A stretch of DNA of 64,000 bases, taken from the NCBI GenBank assembly GCA_963772975.1, contig CAVYZH010000005.1, forward strand, positions 62,001 through 126,000, read 5' to 3'. The DNA is from AC-32 sp963772975 (lineage in GTDB: Bacteria > Actinomycetota > Thermoleophilia > Gaiellales > Gaiellaceae). The notes beneath the pieces are model-generated. The model was given only the letters and a program-made list of their open reading frames with translations, had not been told where the DNA came from and searched no databases. Positions 50,134-58,052 of the stretch are shown here, one piece after another. How positions within the stretch are numbered: the stretch's first letter is position 1; each line of letters begins with the position of its first letter. Position numbers and translations under genes: made by a program.

Positions 50134-51063
50134 CTACGTCGAAGTATAGGAGACCCGGGTGTCGTCACCCGTCCGCGCGGCCCGGCCCTCGTGGACGAGC
50201 CGTTCCAGGTGCGCGAGCGTCTCCGCCAGGGCGAAGCGGCGGCCGCTCGCGTCCAGGCCCTGGCCGAAAAGCGCCACGGAGACCTCGTACGCGCTGCGCG
50301 GGTCCGGGCCGAGCGCGGCGGCCGTCTGGTCGAGCCGGCGCTCGTGGTGCTCAAGGATCTCGCGTGCGCGCGCGACCGGGTCGGAGACGGGATCTCCGTG
50401 GCCGGGCAGCGCGATTCGTGGCACGAGCTCGATCGTCCGCCGGAGGCTCGCCTGGTAGTCGGCCAACGGGTCCGGGCGCGACTCCGGGTAGAGCCCGACG
50501 GTCGGCGTGATCACGCCTAAGACGTGGTCGCCGGCCACGAGCACGCCGTCGCGCTCGAGGCAGATGTGCCCATCGGCGTGGCCGGGGAGCTCGAGCACGT
50601 GCCAGCCGTCGACCTCGTCGCCTTCGCGAAGCAGCTCCGGGTCGCGCGCGAAGCGGATGAAGGGCGCGAACGTCCGCGACTCGTGCCGCAGCTCGTCTGC
50701 CACGTCGTCGGGAAGCCCGTGCCGCTGCAGGTAGTTGGCCAGGCGCTCCGACCAGCCTTCGCTGCCCCAGACGCGCACGCACTGCTCGTAGTCGGCCGCC
50801 CCCTGGTGGACGCGCGCGCCGGTCAGCGCCTGCGCGTCCTCGCCGCCGCCGGCGTGGTCGGGGTGGAAGTGCGTGATCACGATCCGGGCGACCTCGACGC
50901 CGTCGAGCGCCGCTTCCCAGCGCGCGGCCGCAGCGGGCAGCCCGAGCCCGGTGTCCACGAGCGTCCAGCCGTCCGAGCCCGGCAGCAGGTAGCAGTGCAC
51001 GTGGTCGATCCCGAGCGGCAGCGGAAAGGTGAGGCGGCGAATCCCGCCGGGCAGCTCGTGCAT
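50134..51063 (-). CDS. MBL-fold metallo-hydrolase
   Basis: A 309-residue metallo-beta-lactamase-fold enzyme. The zinc motif THFHPDHAGG, the later His in LELPGHADGHIC, the bridging Asp in VLVAGDHVLG, and the final His in RIALPGHGDPVSDP are all present. A helical C-terminal segment (REILEHHERRLDQTAAALG) follows, as in the hydroxyacylglutathione-hydrolase-like branch with a winged-helix end. Substrate unknown. ATG 51063 lies 43 bp from the divergent radical-SAM start, so its promoter shares the SOS-like element. Confidence 0.9.
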   Translation of the reverse strand: MHELPGGIRRLTFPLPLGIDHVHCYLLPGSDGWTLVDTGLGLPAAAARWEAALDGVEVARIVITHFHPDHAGGGEDAQALTGARVHQGAADYEQCVRVWGSEGWSERLANYLQRHGLPDDVADELRHESRTFAPFIRFARDPELLREGDEVDGWHVLELPGHADGHICLERDGVLVAGDHVLGVITPTVGLYPESRPDPLADYQASLRRTIELVPRIALPGHGDPVSDPVARAREILEHHERRLDQTAAALGPDPRSAYEVSVALFGQGLDASGRRFALAETLAHLERLVHEGRAARTGDDTRVSYTST

Positions 51064-51071
51064 CTTCGAGA

Positions 51072-51100
51072 TTCAACTAGACGAACATACGTTCTATACT
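51072..51100 (+). promoter_or_regulatory. Promoter with a LexA/SOS-like box for the radical-SAM gene
   Basis: TTCAAC (51072-51077, -35-like) and TATACT (51095-51100, -10) are 17 nt apart. The spacer contains GAAC-ATAC-GTTC (51083-51094), a perfect GAAC-N4-GTTC palindrome, the core of the Gram-positive LexA box. The -10 ends 6 nt before ATG 51107, so the message is probably leaderless. Confidence 0.75.
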
Positions 51101-51106
51101 GCCCGC

Positions 51107-52004
51107 ATGCGCGTCGACTACCGCGAAGAGCCTTGCAAGGTCGCGCTCAACCGGGTCAAGGGGATGGGCTTCGCGTGGTCGCTGAACCCGTACATGGGCT
51201 GCGTCCACCACTGCACCTTCTGTTACGTCCGAGCCTTCGAGCTGCGCGCCGACCGGCCCTTCGACGACCGCTACGGCCGCTCGATCCGGGTCAAGACGAA
51301 CGTCGCCGAGGTGCTCCGCCGCGAGCTGGCCCGCCCGAGTTGGCGAGCAGGAGACGATCGCGATCGGCGCCGCGACCGACCCCTACCAACCGGCCGAGGG
51401 GCGCTACCGCCTGACGCGTGCGTGCATCGAGGTCCTGCGCGATGCGGCCAACCCGTTCAGCATCATCACGCGCGGCCCGCTGATCGTCCGCGACGTGGAC
51501 GTGCTGGCCGAGGCGGCGCGGCGGGCTCAGGTCTCGGTGACGTTCTCGGTGCCGACGCTCGACGACGAGGTGTGGCGGCGCACCGAGCCGGGCACCGCCC
51601 ACCCACGCCAGCGTCTGCGGGCGCTGAAGACGCTCGTCGACGCCGGCATCCGCGCGAGCGTCGGCATGGCGCCGATCCTGCCGGGCCTCTCCGACAAGCC
51701 GGAGCTGCTGGAAGAGGTTGTGCGCGAGGCGCGCGAGGCCGGCGCCTGCGGCGTCTGGGCGAACCTGCTTCACCTAAAGCCCGGCACGCGCGAGCACTTC
51801 CTCACCGCGCTCGCGGAGGACTACCCGGAGCAGCTGCCAGCGTACGAGCGGCTGTACGCAAGCCGCGCCTACCTGGGCGCCGCCGAGGCAAAGCCGGTGC
51901 GCGAGCTCGTGTCCGACCTGACCCGCAAACACGGCATCCGCGACCGCCGCCGAATTCCCCTTGCGCCGGATCCCCAGCCGGAGCAGCTCGCGCTCGTCGT
52001 CTAG
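51107..52004 (+). CDS. Radical SAM protein of the SPL-like / Rv2578c type, frameshifted
   Basis: It starts at ATG 51107 with VDYREEPCKVALNRVKGMGF and the radical-SAM cluster motif CVHHCTFCYVRAFE (CxxxCxxC). The frame is lost at 51341-51350; the continuation ETIAIGAATDPYQPAEGRYR ... SVTFSVPTLDDEVWRRTEPG ... ANLLHLKPGTREHF runs in another frame to 52004. Repaired length is about 298 residues, a normal size. The family is related to spore photoproduct lyase and is suspected of DNA repair, though the reaction is not established. The LexA-like box in its promoter supports a damage response. Confidence 0.82.
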
Positions 52005-52020
52005 GGAGTACGGTCGCCCT

Positions 52021-53154
52021 GTGCACGCGCGCGTTCTCATCCTGGGAGCCGGGTTCGGAGGTCTCGAGCTCGCGACGATGCTCTCGGAGGGCCTCGGCGA
52101 GGACGCCGGGGTCGTCATCATCGACCGGAGCGACGCCTTCGTCTTCGGCTACTCGAAGCTCGACGTGATGTTCGGACGCGTGCGACCCGAAGAGATCCGG
52201 CTGCCCTATGCAGACTTCGTCAAGCCGGGAGTCCGGCTCCTGCGGGAGACGGTGACAGCGATCGAGCCCGAGTCGCGACAGGTCACGACCGACCAGGGTG
52301 TCCACGAAGGCGACGTCCTCGTCGTGGCGCTCGGCGCCGACTACGATTTCGAGGCGACGCCCGGCCTGGCCGAGGGTGAGAACGAGTTCTATTCGGTCGC
52401 CGGCGCCGAGCGACTGCGGGAGATCTTGCCGACGTTCGCCGAAGGCCGCGCGGTCGTGGGCGTCTGCGGGGCGCCGTTCAAGTGCCCGCCGGCGCCGAGC
52501 GAAGCGGCGCTGCTCCTCCACGACTTCCTGACAGAGCGCGGCGTGCGCGACGCCTGCGAGATCGTGCTCGTGATGCCCTTCGGCACGCCGGTCCCGCCCT
52601 CCCCGGACACGTCGGCCGCATTGCTAGAGGCTTTCGCCGAACGTGGGATCGCGTTCGTTCCCGAACGGCGCGTGCGCGCCTTCGACACCTCGCGCGCCGT
52701 GGTGGTGCTGGACGACGACCAGGAGCTCCCGTGCGACCTCTTCCTCGGCGTCCCGAGGCACCGCGCTCCGGACGTGGTCGTCGCTAGCGGGATGGCCGAG
52801 GACGGGTACGTGCCGGTCGACTCGCGAACGCTCGCGACGCGGTTCCCGGACGTCTATGCCGTCGGCGACGTGGCCACGCCCGGCACCCCGAAGGCGGGCG
52901 TCTTCTCCGAGGGCGCCGCCCGCGTCGTCGCTGCGCAGCTACTGGCGCGGATGGACGCCGGCCCCGAGCCCTCGCCGTACGAGGGGCGTGGTTCGTGTTA
53001 CGTCGAGTTCGGGGCCGGCCGAATCGGCCGGGTCGACGTCGACTTCCTCTCCGGCCCGAGGCCAACCGGCACGTTTCAGGAGCCGTCACTCGAGCTCGTT
53101 GCCGAGAAGCGTGCGTTCGGCTCGAGCCGCCGCGCCCGCTGGTTCGGGCGCTGA
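52021..53154 (+). CDS. NAD(P)/FAD-dependent oxidoreductase, sulfide:quinone reductase-like
   Basis: A 377-residue flavoprotein from GTG 52021: RVLILGAGFGGLELATMLSE (FAD fold), GYSKLDVMFGRVRPEEIRLP, VVALGADYDFEATPGLAEGE, VGVCGAPFKCPPAPSEAALL (Cys-x6-Cys next to Pro-rich turn), and FPDVYAVGDVATPGTPKAGV (second FAD contact). This pattern matches SQR-like and NDH-2-related enzymes of actinobacteria. Whether it oxidises sulfide is open; the Cys positions differ from classical SQR. It follows the radical-SAM gene by 16 nt and may be co-transcribed with it. Confidence 0.88.
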   Translation: MHARVLILGAGFGGLELATMLSEGLGEDAGVVIIDRSDAFVFGYSKLDVMFGRVRPEEIRLPYADFVKPGVRLLRETVTAIEPESRQVTTDQGVHEGDVLVVALGADYDFEATPGLAEGENEFYSVAGAERLREILPTFAEGRAVVGVCGAPFKCPPAPSEAALLLHDFLTERGVRDACEIVLVMPFGTPVPPSPDTSAALLEAFAERGIAFVPERRVRAFDTSRAVVVLDDDQELPCDLFLGVPRHRAPDVVVASGMAEDGYVPVDSRTLATRFPDVYAVGDVATPGTPKAGVFSEGAARVVAAQLLARMDAGPEPSPYEGRGSCYVEFGAGRIGRVDVDFLSGPRPTGTFQEPSLELVAEKRAFGSSRRARWFGR

Positions 53155-53206
53155 CCGCGGCTCCGATTCGGGCGACGACCGCATTCCCGCCTACAATCGG
53201 CGTGCG

Positions 53207-53863
53207 TTGACGGAGCAGGCCGCCACCGAAGAGCAGAGAGCCGCGCAGGGAGAGATCACCTGCCTGATCGTGGACGACCACGAGGTCGTCCGTGAAGGCC
53301 TGCGCCTCTCGCTTTCGCGCGCGCCGCACATTCGCGTCGTGGGCGAGGCGGCGGACGGCGCGAGCGCGGTCTCGCTCGCCGAGCGCCGCAAGCCCGACGT
53401 GGTGATCATGGACGTGCGCATGCCCGGGATGGACGGGCTCGAGGCGACGAAGATCCTCACGCAGAAGGTTCCCGAGACCGCCGTCCTGATCTTCACCGCC
53501 TACAGCGAGCGCAGCCTGCTCGGCCGCGGGCTCGAGTCCGGCGCGAAGGGCTACATCCTCAAGGAGGCGCCGCACCAGACCCTCCTGAAGGCGATCGACA
53601 AAGTCGTGTCCGGCGAGGGCTTCGTCGACCCGGCGCTGATGCCGGCCTTCCTCTCGGGCGACCGGGAGGACATGCTGACCGCGCGCGAGCGCGAGATCCT
53701 GCAGCTGCTGGCCGACGGGATGTCGAACGCCGACGTCGCCGCGAGGCTCTTCATCAGCCAGGAGACCGTGAAGAGTCACGTGCGCCACATCCTCACCAAA
53801 CTCGAGGCCGACACGCGCACGCACGCGGTTGCGATCGCGCTTCGTGACGCGATCATCGACTAG
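53207..53863 (+). CDS. NarL/FixJ-family response regulator
   Basis: A 218-residue regulator: receiver with CLIVDDHEVVREGLRLSLSR, phosphoacceptor Asp in VVIMDVRMPGMDG and Lys in GYILKEAPHQT, then a LuxR-type helix-turn-helix (LTAREREILQLLADGMSNAD, VKSHVRHILTKLEADTR). TTG 53207 is the most plausible start. TACAAT (53192-53197) lies 9 nt before it, a possible -10 giving a near-leaderless message. It overlaps the kinase gene start and pairs with it as a two-component system of unknown stimulus. Confidence 0.9.
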   Translation: MTEQAATEEQRAAQGEITCLIVDDHEVVREGLRLSLSRAPHIRVVGEAADGASAVSLAERRKPDVVIMDVRMPGMDGLEATKILTQKVPETAVLIFTAYSERSLLGRGLESGAKGYILKEAPHQTLLKAIDKVVSGEGFVDPALMPAFLSGDREDMLTAREREILQLLADGMSNADVAARLFISQETVKSHVRHILTKLEADTRTHAVAIALRDAIID

Positions 53864-55016
53864 AGCGGGACTCTTGGTCGCCGCGGTTGCGGCGGCCGCG
53901 ATCGTCTCTCTGCTCGGGCTCGCGCTGAACTCGAGCTGGCTGGCATTCGCCGGCCTGGGCGCGGCGATCGTCGGCGCCGCAGGGTTCGCGCTGCACCTGA
54001 TCGTCACCGAGCGCCGCCGGCACGAGGTGGTCGAGGAGGAGCTCTCGGCGCAGTCCAACTTCCTCGAGTCGCTGATCGAGTCGATGAGCTCGATCGCCGC
54101 GCCGCACGAGCCCGAACAGGTGCTCGACCAGACGCGGCGCGAGGCGAAGGAGCTCTTCGGCGCCAAGGCGACGCTGCTGGCGCCCGGCGCACGCGGGCTC
54201 CCGGAAGCAGTCGTGGTGCCGCTGCGGATCCGCGGCGAGGAGATCGGCTCGCTCCAGCTCGTGCGAGCAAAGCCGCTCGACCGCGAGGAGCTTGCGCGGG
54301 CGAAGCTGCTGGCCGACTTCGCCTGCCGGGCGGTCGAGAACACGCAGCTGCTCGCCGAAGCCAAGGAGCGTGAGGCCGAGCGCGGGCGGCTGACCGACCA
54401 GCTGATCATCGCCGAGCAGGAGGAGCGGCGGCGGCTCGCGCTCTTCCTGCACGACGGACCGGTGCAGTCGCTCTCCGGGATCAGCCTGATGCTCGACGCT
54501 GCGATCGACTCGCTCGAGGGCGGGCGGCTGGAGGAGGCGACCGGGGTCCTCGATTCGGCGGTGAAGCGACACCGCGACACGATCCGCTCGCTGCGCGACC
54601 TCTCGTTCAACATCGAGCCGGTCGTGCTGCGGGACCAGGGCTTCGGCCCGGCGGTGCGCGCGTTCGCGGAACAGGTCGGGCTGTCCCACCAGATGCAGGT
54701 CGACCTCGACGTCGAAGCCGCCGACGGCCTGGCCGAGAACGCGCGCGTGGCGATCTACCAGATCATCCGCGAGGCGGTGAACCAGGCGATCAGGCGCGGG
54801 CCGCCCTCGCGGATCTCGATTAGCGTCGCCGAGCGCGAGGACGGGACGGTCGAGGCCGTGATCGCCGACGACGGCGCGGGCGAGCGGCGGCGGGCGAGCT
54901 TCGAGGACATCGAAGAGCGGGCGCGGACGCTGAACGGGCAGCTCGAGATCGAGGCCGGCGAGCTCGGCGGCACGGCGGTTCGCGTCGTGCTGCCGTCGTA
55001 CGCGGCCCACCGTTAG
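53844..55016 (+). CDS. NarL-type sensor histidine kinase (HisKA_3) with GAF-like domain
   Basis: From GTG 53844 (overlapping the regulator stop) the protein is 390 residues. Two membrane helices (GLLVAAVAAAAIVSLLGLAL, AFAGLGAAIVGAAGFALHLI) are followed by a coiled coil, a GAF-like region (FLESLIESMSSIAAPHEPEQ ... VVVPLRIRGEEIGSLQLVRA), the HisKA_3 phosphoacceptor EEQEERRRLALFLHDGPVQS-type helix with His in FLHDGPVQ, and an ATPase (REAVNQAIRRGPPSRISISV, VIADDGAGERRR). Where most relatives have NALKHA the N-box reads NQAIRRG, which keeps the Asn. There is no sizeable outer domain, so sensing is likely membrane or cytosolic. Confidence 0.9.
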   Translation: MTRSSTRAGLLVAAVAAAAIVSLLGLALNSSWLAFAGLGAAIVGAAGFALHLIVTERRRHEVVEEELSAQSNFLESLIESMSSIAAPHEPEQVLDQTRREAKELFGAKATLLAPGARGLPEAVVVPLRIRGEEIGSLQLVRAKPLDREELARAKLLADFACRAVENTQLLAEAKEREAERGRLTDQLIIAEQEERRRLALFLHDGPVQSLSGISLMLDAAIDSLEGGRLEEATGVLDSAVKRHRDTIRSLRDLSFNIEPVVLRDQGFGPAVRAFAEQVGLSHQMQVDLDVEAADGLAENARVAIYQIIREAVNQAIRRGPPSRISISVAEREDGTVEAVIADDGAGERRRASFEDIEERARTLNGQLEIEAGELGGTAVRVVLPSYAAHR

Positions 55017-55026
55017 TCTTCGGTTC

Positions 55027-55230
55027 GTGGACGAGAACGGCCAGCGCCCCACGCACCTACGCTTCGTCTGGACGACGAACGGTTACGAGCTGCGCGAGCG
55101 CGAGGGCGAGGCGCCTGGCCTCGGCGATCAGGTCGAGGAGGGCGAGGAACGCCTGTACGTGACCAAGGTCGCGCCCTCGCCGCTTCCGGGCGACATGCGC
55201 CGCTGCGCCTACCTGCAGCCGCTCAGCTGA
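55027..55230 (+). CDS. Small acidic protein of unknown function (67 aa)
   Basis: DENGQRPTHLRFVWTTNGYE then LREREGEAPGLGDQVEEGEE and RLYVTKVAPSPLPGDMRRCA. GTG 55027 lies 10 nt after the kinase stop and the stop overlaps the convergent flavoprotein gene by 8 nt. Alternating strands and a fixed position behind the kinase make it look like a real small gene, possibly an accessory to the two-component pair. No family recognised. Confidence 0.6.
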   Translation: MDENGQRPTHLRFVWTTNGYELREREGEAPGLGDQVEEGEERLYVTKVAPSPLPGDMRRCAYLQPLS

Positions 55231-56299
55231 ACGCGGTCTCGGCGGCCGTGCGGCCGAGGACGAGCGCCGAGGCGAGCCCGCTCGCGTAGCCGCCGGTCGA
55301 GATCCCGCCTGCGTCCACGCCCGCGGCGAAGAGACCGTCTACCGGATCGTTGCTCTCGTCGAGCACACGGGCCCGCTCATCGACGCGCAGGCCGCCGATC
55401 GTGTGCGTGATCGCTGCCGCAACGCGCACGGCGGCGACGGTGCCGGTCGGCGGCTCGAAGGGCAGCTCGCCGGGGTCGGTGCGCGTGGGCGCCGAGGCGA
55501 CCAGCTCGCGGACGGTGCCGTAGCGAACCTGCTGGTTGAGCGCCTGGTCGTCGAGCAGGTACCAGGCCCGCGCCCCCGGCTGGTGGGCGGTCGCCTGGAC
55601 GAGGTCGAGCTCCGACCAGCTGACCCGCTCGTGGTCGAAGAACTCCTCCCCGCGTTCGTTGAAGATCCGGGCGTGGCGCCCGTAGACCTGCGCGAGCGGG
55701 ACGAAGCCGGGCTCGTCGAAGTCGACGTCGGCCATGTTGCGGCCGTAGAACTCGTCCAGGCCGTTGCTCAGGGCTGCGCCGTGCTCGAGCCCGACCCGCA
55801 GGCCGTCGCCGGCACTCCAGGGGTTGGCGCGCACTCGAAGCGGCGCCGCCGGGCGAATGTACCGCTCGACCAGCTCGGGATCGCCTTGAAAGCCGCCGGT
55901 CGCCAGCACGAGCGAATCCCCGGTGACCGTCACCGATTGTTCGAAACGGACCTCGCCGGCGGCCCGGAACAGCGCCTTGGTCAGACCGTCGGTGTCGAAG
56001 CGGACGCCGGTCGTGAGCGGGTTCTCGGTCTCGCGCGCGACCACCGGCGCGCCGAGCGACTCGAGCCACTCGAGCCCCTCGTCGAGGCGCTCGAAGACGA
56101 GCCGTTGGAGCCGCTCGTCGCCGTCCGGACATTGCGCGCGGAACTCCTCGAAGCTTCGGTAACGCCAGATCACGCCGCTCGAGAGCAGCATCGAGCCGCC
56201 CGGCCGCGTTCCTTTCTCGAACACCGTCGGCGAAGCGCCGAGCTCGCGCGCACGGGCAGCCGCGCAGAGGCCGGCCATCCCGGCTCCGGCGATGAGCAC
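55223..56299 (-). CDS. FAD-dependent oxidoreductase of the fumarate reductase/ketosteroid dehydrogenase type
   Basis: A 358-residue flavoprotein: LIAGAGMAGLCAAARARELG (FAD fold), FEKGTRPGGSMLLSSGVIWR, SLVLATGGFQGDPELVERYI, AITHTIGGLRVDERARVLDE and GLFAAGVDAGGISTGGYASG. These are signatures of the succinate dehydrogenase/fumarate reductase flavoprotein and 3-ketosteroid dehydrogenase superfamily. At 358 residues it is shorter than most (450-560), with a reduced capping domain. GTG 56299 overlaps the VOC stop by 1 nt, so the pair is coupled and may act on the same substrate, perhaps an aromatic or steroid-like compound. Confidence 0.85.
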   Translation of the reverse strand: MLIAGAGMAGLCAAARARELGASPTVFEKGTRPGGSMLLSSGVIWRYRSFEEFRAQCPDGDERLQRLVFERLDEGLEWLESLGAPVVARETENPLTTGVRFDTDGLTKALFRAAGEVRFEQSVTVTGDSLVLATGGFQGDPELVERYIRPAAPLRVRANPWSAGDGLRVGLEHGAALSNGLDEFYGRNMADVDFDEPGFVPLAQVYGRHARIFNERGEEFFDHERVSWSELDLVQATAHQPGARAWYLLDDQALNQQVRYGTVRELVASAPTRTDPGELPFEPPTGTVAAVRVAAAITHTIGGLRVDERARVLDESNDPVDGLFAAGVDAGGISTGGYASGLASALVLGRTAAETAFS

Positions 56300-56997
56300 T
56301 AAGTCAGAGAGAACGTCGGCTTGTGCTCGACGTACTCGATCTTGACCCGCTCCGGGCCCCAGACGAACACGGCGTAGGTGTTCGGCGCGTCGACGATGTT
56401 GTCGATCTCGATCCCGAGCTCGCGGGCCTCGGTGATGTGCTCCTCAGCCGACTCGACCAGAACCGCAAGATGGTTCAGCAGCGGTCGCTCAGGGTCGCCC
56501 GGCTCGCCCTGGTGGAACTCGACGAAGGCTCCGCCGACCTCGACCCGCGGCGCGCCCGACGGTCCCAGCGCGGCCGAGGAGAATCCGAGCTCGAGGTAGG
56601 ACTCCGCCGTCTCCTCCGGCGAATGCGACCAGAGCGCGACGTGGTCGAGGTCGTACTCGACCTCGGTCGGCGCCTCCACGAGCCCGAGCCGCAGCCCTTC
56701 GGAGACGTCCATGTACGCCTCACCCTCGCGCGGCCGCTCGACCTGGGTGCCGTCGAGCGAGCCGAGCGCGGACTCGAGGCTCGAGACTCGCAGCGCGACG
56801 TGCTTGAGCGCGCCCTGCTCGCGCGGCCCCTCGGCCGCGAACAGCGTCAGCTTCCCGCGCCGGGCGTCGGAGCCGACCAGGGTGAAGGCGTCGGTCCGTT
56901 CGACCACGTGCATGCCGACGCGGGAGGTGACGAAGTCGGCTATGCGGTCGCGGTCGGCGACCCAGAGCGCGACGTGATCGAGCGTCTCCGGCGTCAC
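56299..56997 (-). CDS. Two-domain VOC (extradiol dioxygenase-like) protein
   Basis: A 232-residue VOC protein with two repeats: LDHVALWVADRDRIADFVTS ... LKHVALRVSSLESALGSL and YDLDHVALWSHSPEETAESY ... LNHLAVLVESAEEHITEA, with Glu in VKIEYVEHKP near the end. The His-His-Glu pattern of the second half fits a metal site. The duplicate layout resembles extradiol ring-cleavage dioxygenases and 4-hydroxyphenylpyruvate-type folds, but no specific substrate is supported. It is translationally coupled to the flavoprotein gene after it. Confidence 0.85.
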   Translation of the reverse strand: MTPETLDHVALWVADRDRIADFVTSRVGMHVVERTDAFTLVGSDARRGKLTLFAAEGPREQGALKHVALRVSSLESALGSLDGTQVERPREGEAYMDVSEGLRLGLVEAPTEVEYDLDHVALWSHSPEETAESYLELGFSSAALGPSGAPRVEVGGAFVEFHQGEPGDPERPLLNHLAVLVESAEEHITEARELGIEIDNIVDAPNTYAVFVWGPERVKIEYVEHKPTFSLT

Positions 56998-57033
56998 GGC
57001 CGGAGCATAGCCACGGGCCTATAGCCGGCGAGT

Positions 57034-57339
57034 CTACTCGAGCGGCTCGTTCTGGACGTTGTGCTCGGTCGCGTACTCGTCGGTGAGCTTGTTGATCACG
57101 TCCGCGCCTTCGGGATAGGCGTAGTTGATCTTCACGAACGGCTCCCACTTCGCCGGGAGCGCGTCCTCCGGGAAGATCGCCTCGACCGGGCACTCCGGCT
57201 CGCAGGCCCCGCAGTCGATGCATTCCTCGGGGTCGATCACGAGGATGCGCCCGAACTCGTGGATGCAGTCGACCGGGCAGACGTCGACGCACGAGAGGTC
57301 TTTGATGTCGATGCAGGGCTCGGCGATGATGTACGTCAC
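57034..57339 (-). CDS. fdxA: Seven-iron ferredoxin (FdxA type)
   Basis: A 101-residue ferredoxin. The first cluster region has Cys at 9, 17, 21 and 25 (PCIDIKDLSCVDVCPVDC) and the second has Cys at 40, 43, 46 and 50 (ECIDCGACEPECPVEAI). This is the pattern of [3Fe-4S][4Fe-4S] ferredoxins common in actinobacteria. The C-terminal WEPFVKINYAYPEGADVINK extension is also typical. It is a cytosolic electron carrier; partners are not evident nearby. Confidence 0.93.
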   Translation of the reverse strand: MTYIIAEPCIDIKDLSCVDVCPVDCIHEFGRILVIDPEECIDCGACEPECPVEAIFPEDALPAKWEPFVKINYAYPEGADVINKLTDEYATEHNVQNEPLE

Positions 57340-57369
57340 GGCGCCGGGCAGTGTAGTCAGACCGCCCGG

Positions 57370-57675
57370 TCAGGCAGTCAGCTCTTCGACGAACTCCTTG
57401 GCCCGCTCGTCGAGCGCCGATTTGGCGACCACCTGGTCGAAGCCGGCGGCGTGGGCGAGGCGCAGGCCCTCGGTGTCGGTGTGGTTGGTGAAGCCGAGAA
57501 TCGGGATCTCTGGATAGGCGTCCGCGACCTCGTCCGGGTCGATGCGCGCGATGTCCGCGATCACGCAGTCCGGCGGGTCGACGTTCTCGACCGTGATCAG
57601 ATGATGGCCCGGCAACAGGCCCTCCAGCTTCCCCCGGAAGAACAGATCGACCCCCACCAGCAGGATCGTCGCCAC
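57370..57675 (-). CDS. Stand-alone receiver-like protein with incomplete phosphorylation site
   Basis: A 101-residue single domain with a receiver-like beta/alpha rhythm: ATILLVGVDLFFRGKLEGLL, CVIADIARIDPDEVADAYPE, IPILGFTNHTDTEGLRLAHA and FDQVVAKSALDERAKEFVEE. The central Asp (VIADI) and the Lys (VVAKSAL) are present, but the acidic pair at the end of the first strand is reduced to one Asp (GVD) and the Thr/Ser position is shifted. It may be a degenerate receiver acting without phosphorylation. It starts with GTG 57675, 38 bp from a divergent gene. Confidence 0.7.
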   Translation of the reverse strand: MATILLVGVDLFFRGKLEGLLPGHHLITVENVDPPDCVIADIARIDPDEVADAYPEIPILGFTNHTDTEGLRLAHAAGFDQVVAKSALDERAKEFVEELTA

Positions 57676-57713
57676 GCGGCAAACGTACCACCCTCGGCCC
57701 TAGTCTCCAACGC

Positions 57714-58052
57714 GTGAGCCACCTCGAAACCGGGCTCGAGCTGATCCGCCGCGGCGAGTACTTCGCGGCGCACGAGCAGCTGGAGGACGCGTGGCGCGCG
57801 GCCGAGCCGGCCGAGCGCGACTTCTACCAGGGCCTCGTACACGTGGCGGTCGCCTGGTATCAGGCCGGCCGCGGCAACCGCGTGGGCTGCGAGCGGCAGC
57901 TGGAGAAAGCGACGCGGAGGCTCGGTCCATACGCGCCCGAGCACCGCGGCGTGGACGTCGCCTCGCTGCTCGAGCAGGTCACGGCGGCCCAGCGCGCGGT
58001 GGACAGCGGTTCGCTCGAGCTGCCGGTGCTAGAGCTGCCCGCCGAGGCCTAA
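57714..58052 (+). CDS. DUF309 domain protein
   Basis: A 112-residue protein with the DUF309 signature GEYFAAHEQLEDAWRAAEPA and ERDFYQGLVHVAVAWYQAGR, and the second part ERQLEKATRRLGPYAPEHRG. The conserved HE-LE-W and FYQGL-QVAVA patterns are characteristic of this all-helical family. No biochemical role is established. GTG 57714 is the start. Its end overlaps the convergent ccdA gene by 24 nt, an unusually long coding overlap. Confidence 0.88.
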   Translation: MSHLETGLELIRRGEYFAAHEQLEDAWRAAEPAERDFYQGLVHVAVAWYQAGRGNRVGCERQLEKATRRLGPYAPEHRGVDVASLLEQVTAAQRAVDSGSLELPVLELPAEA

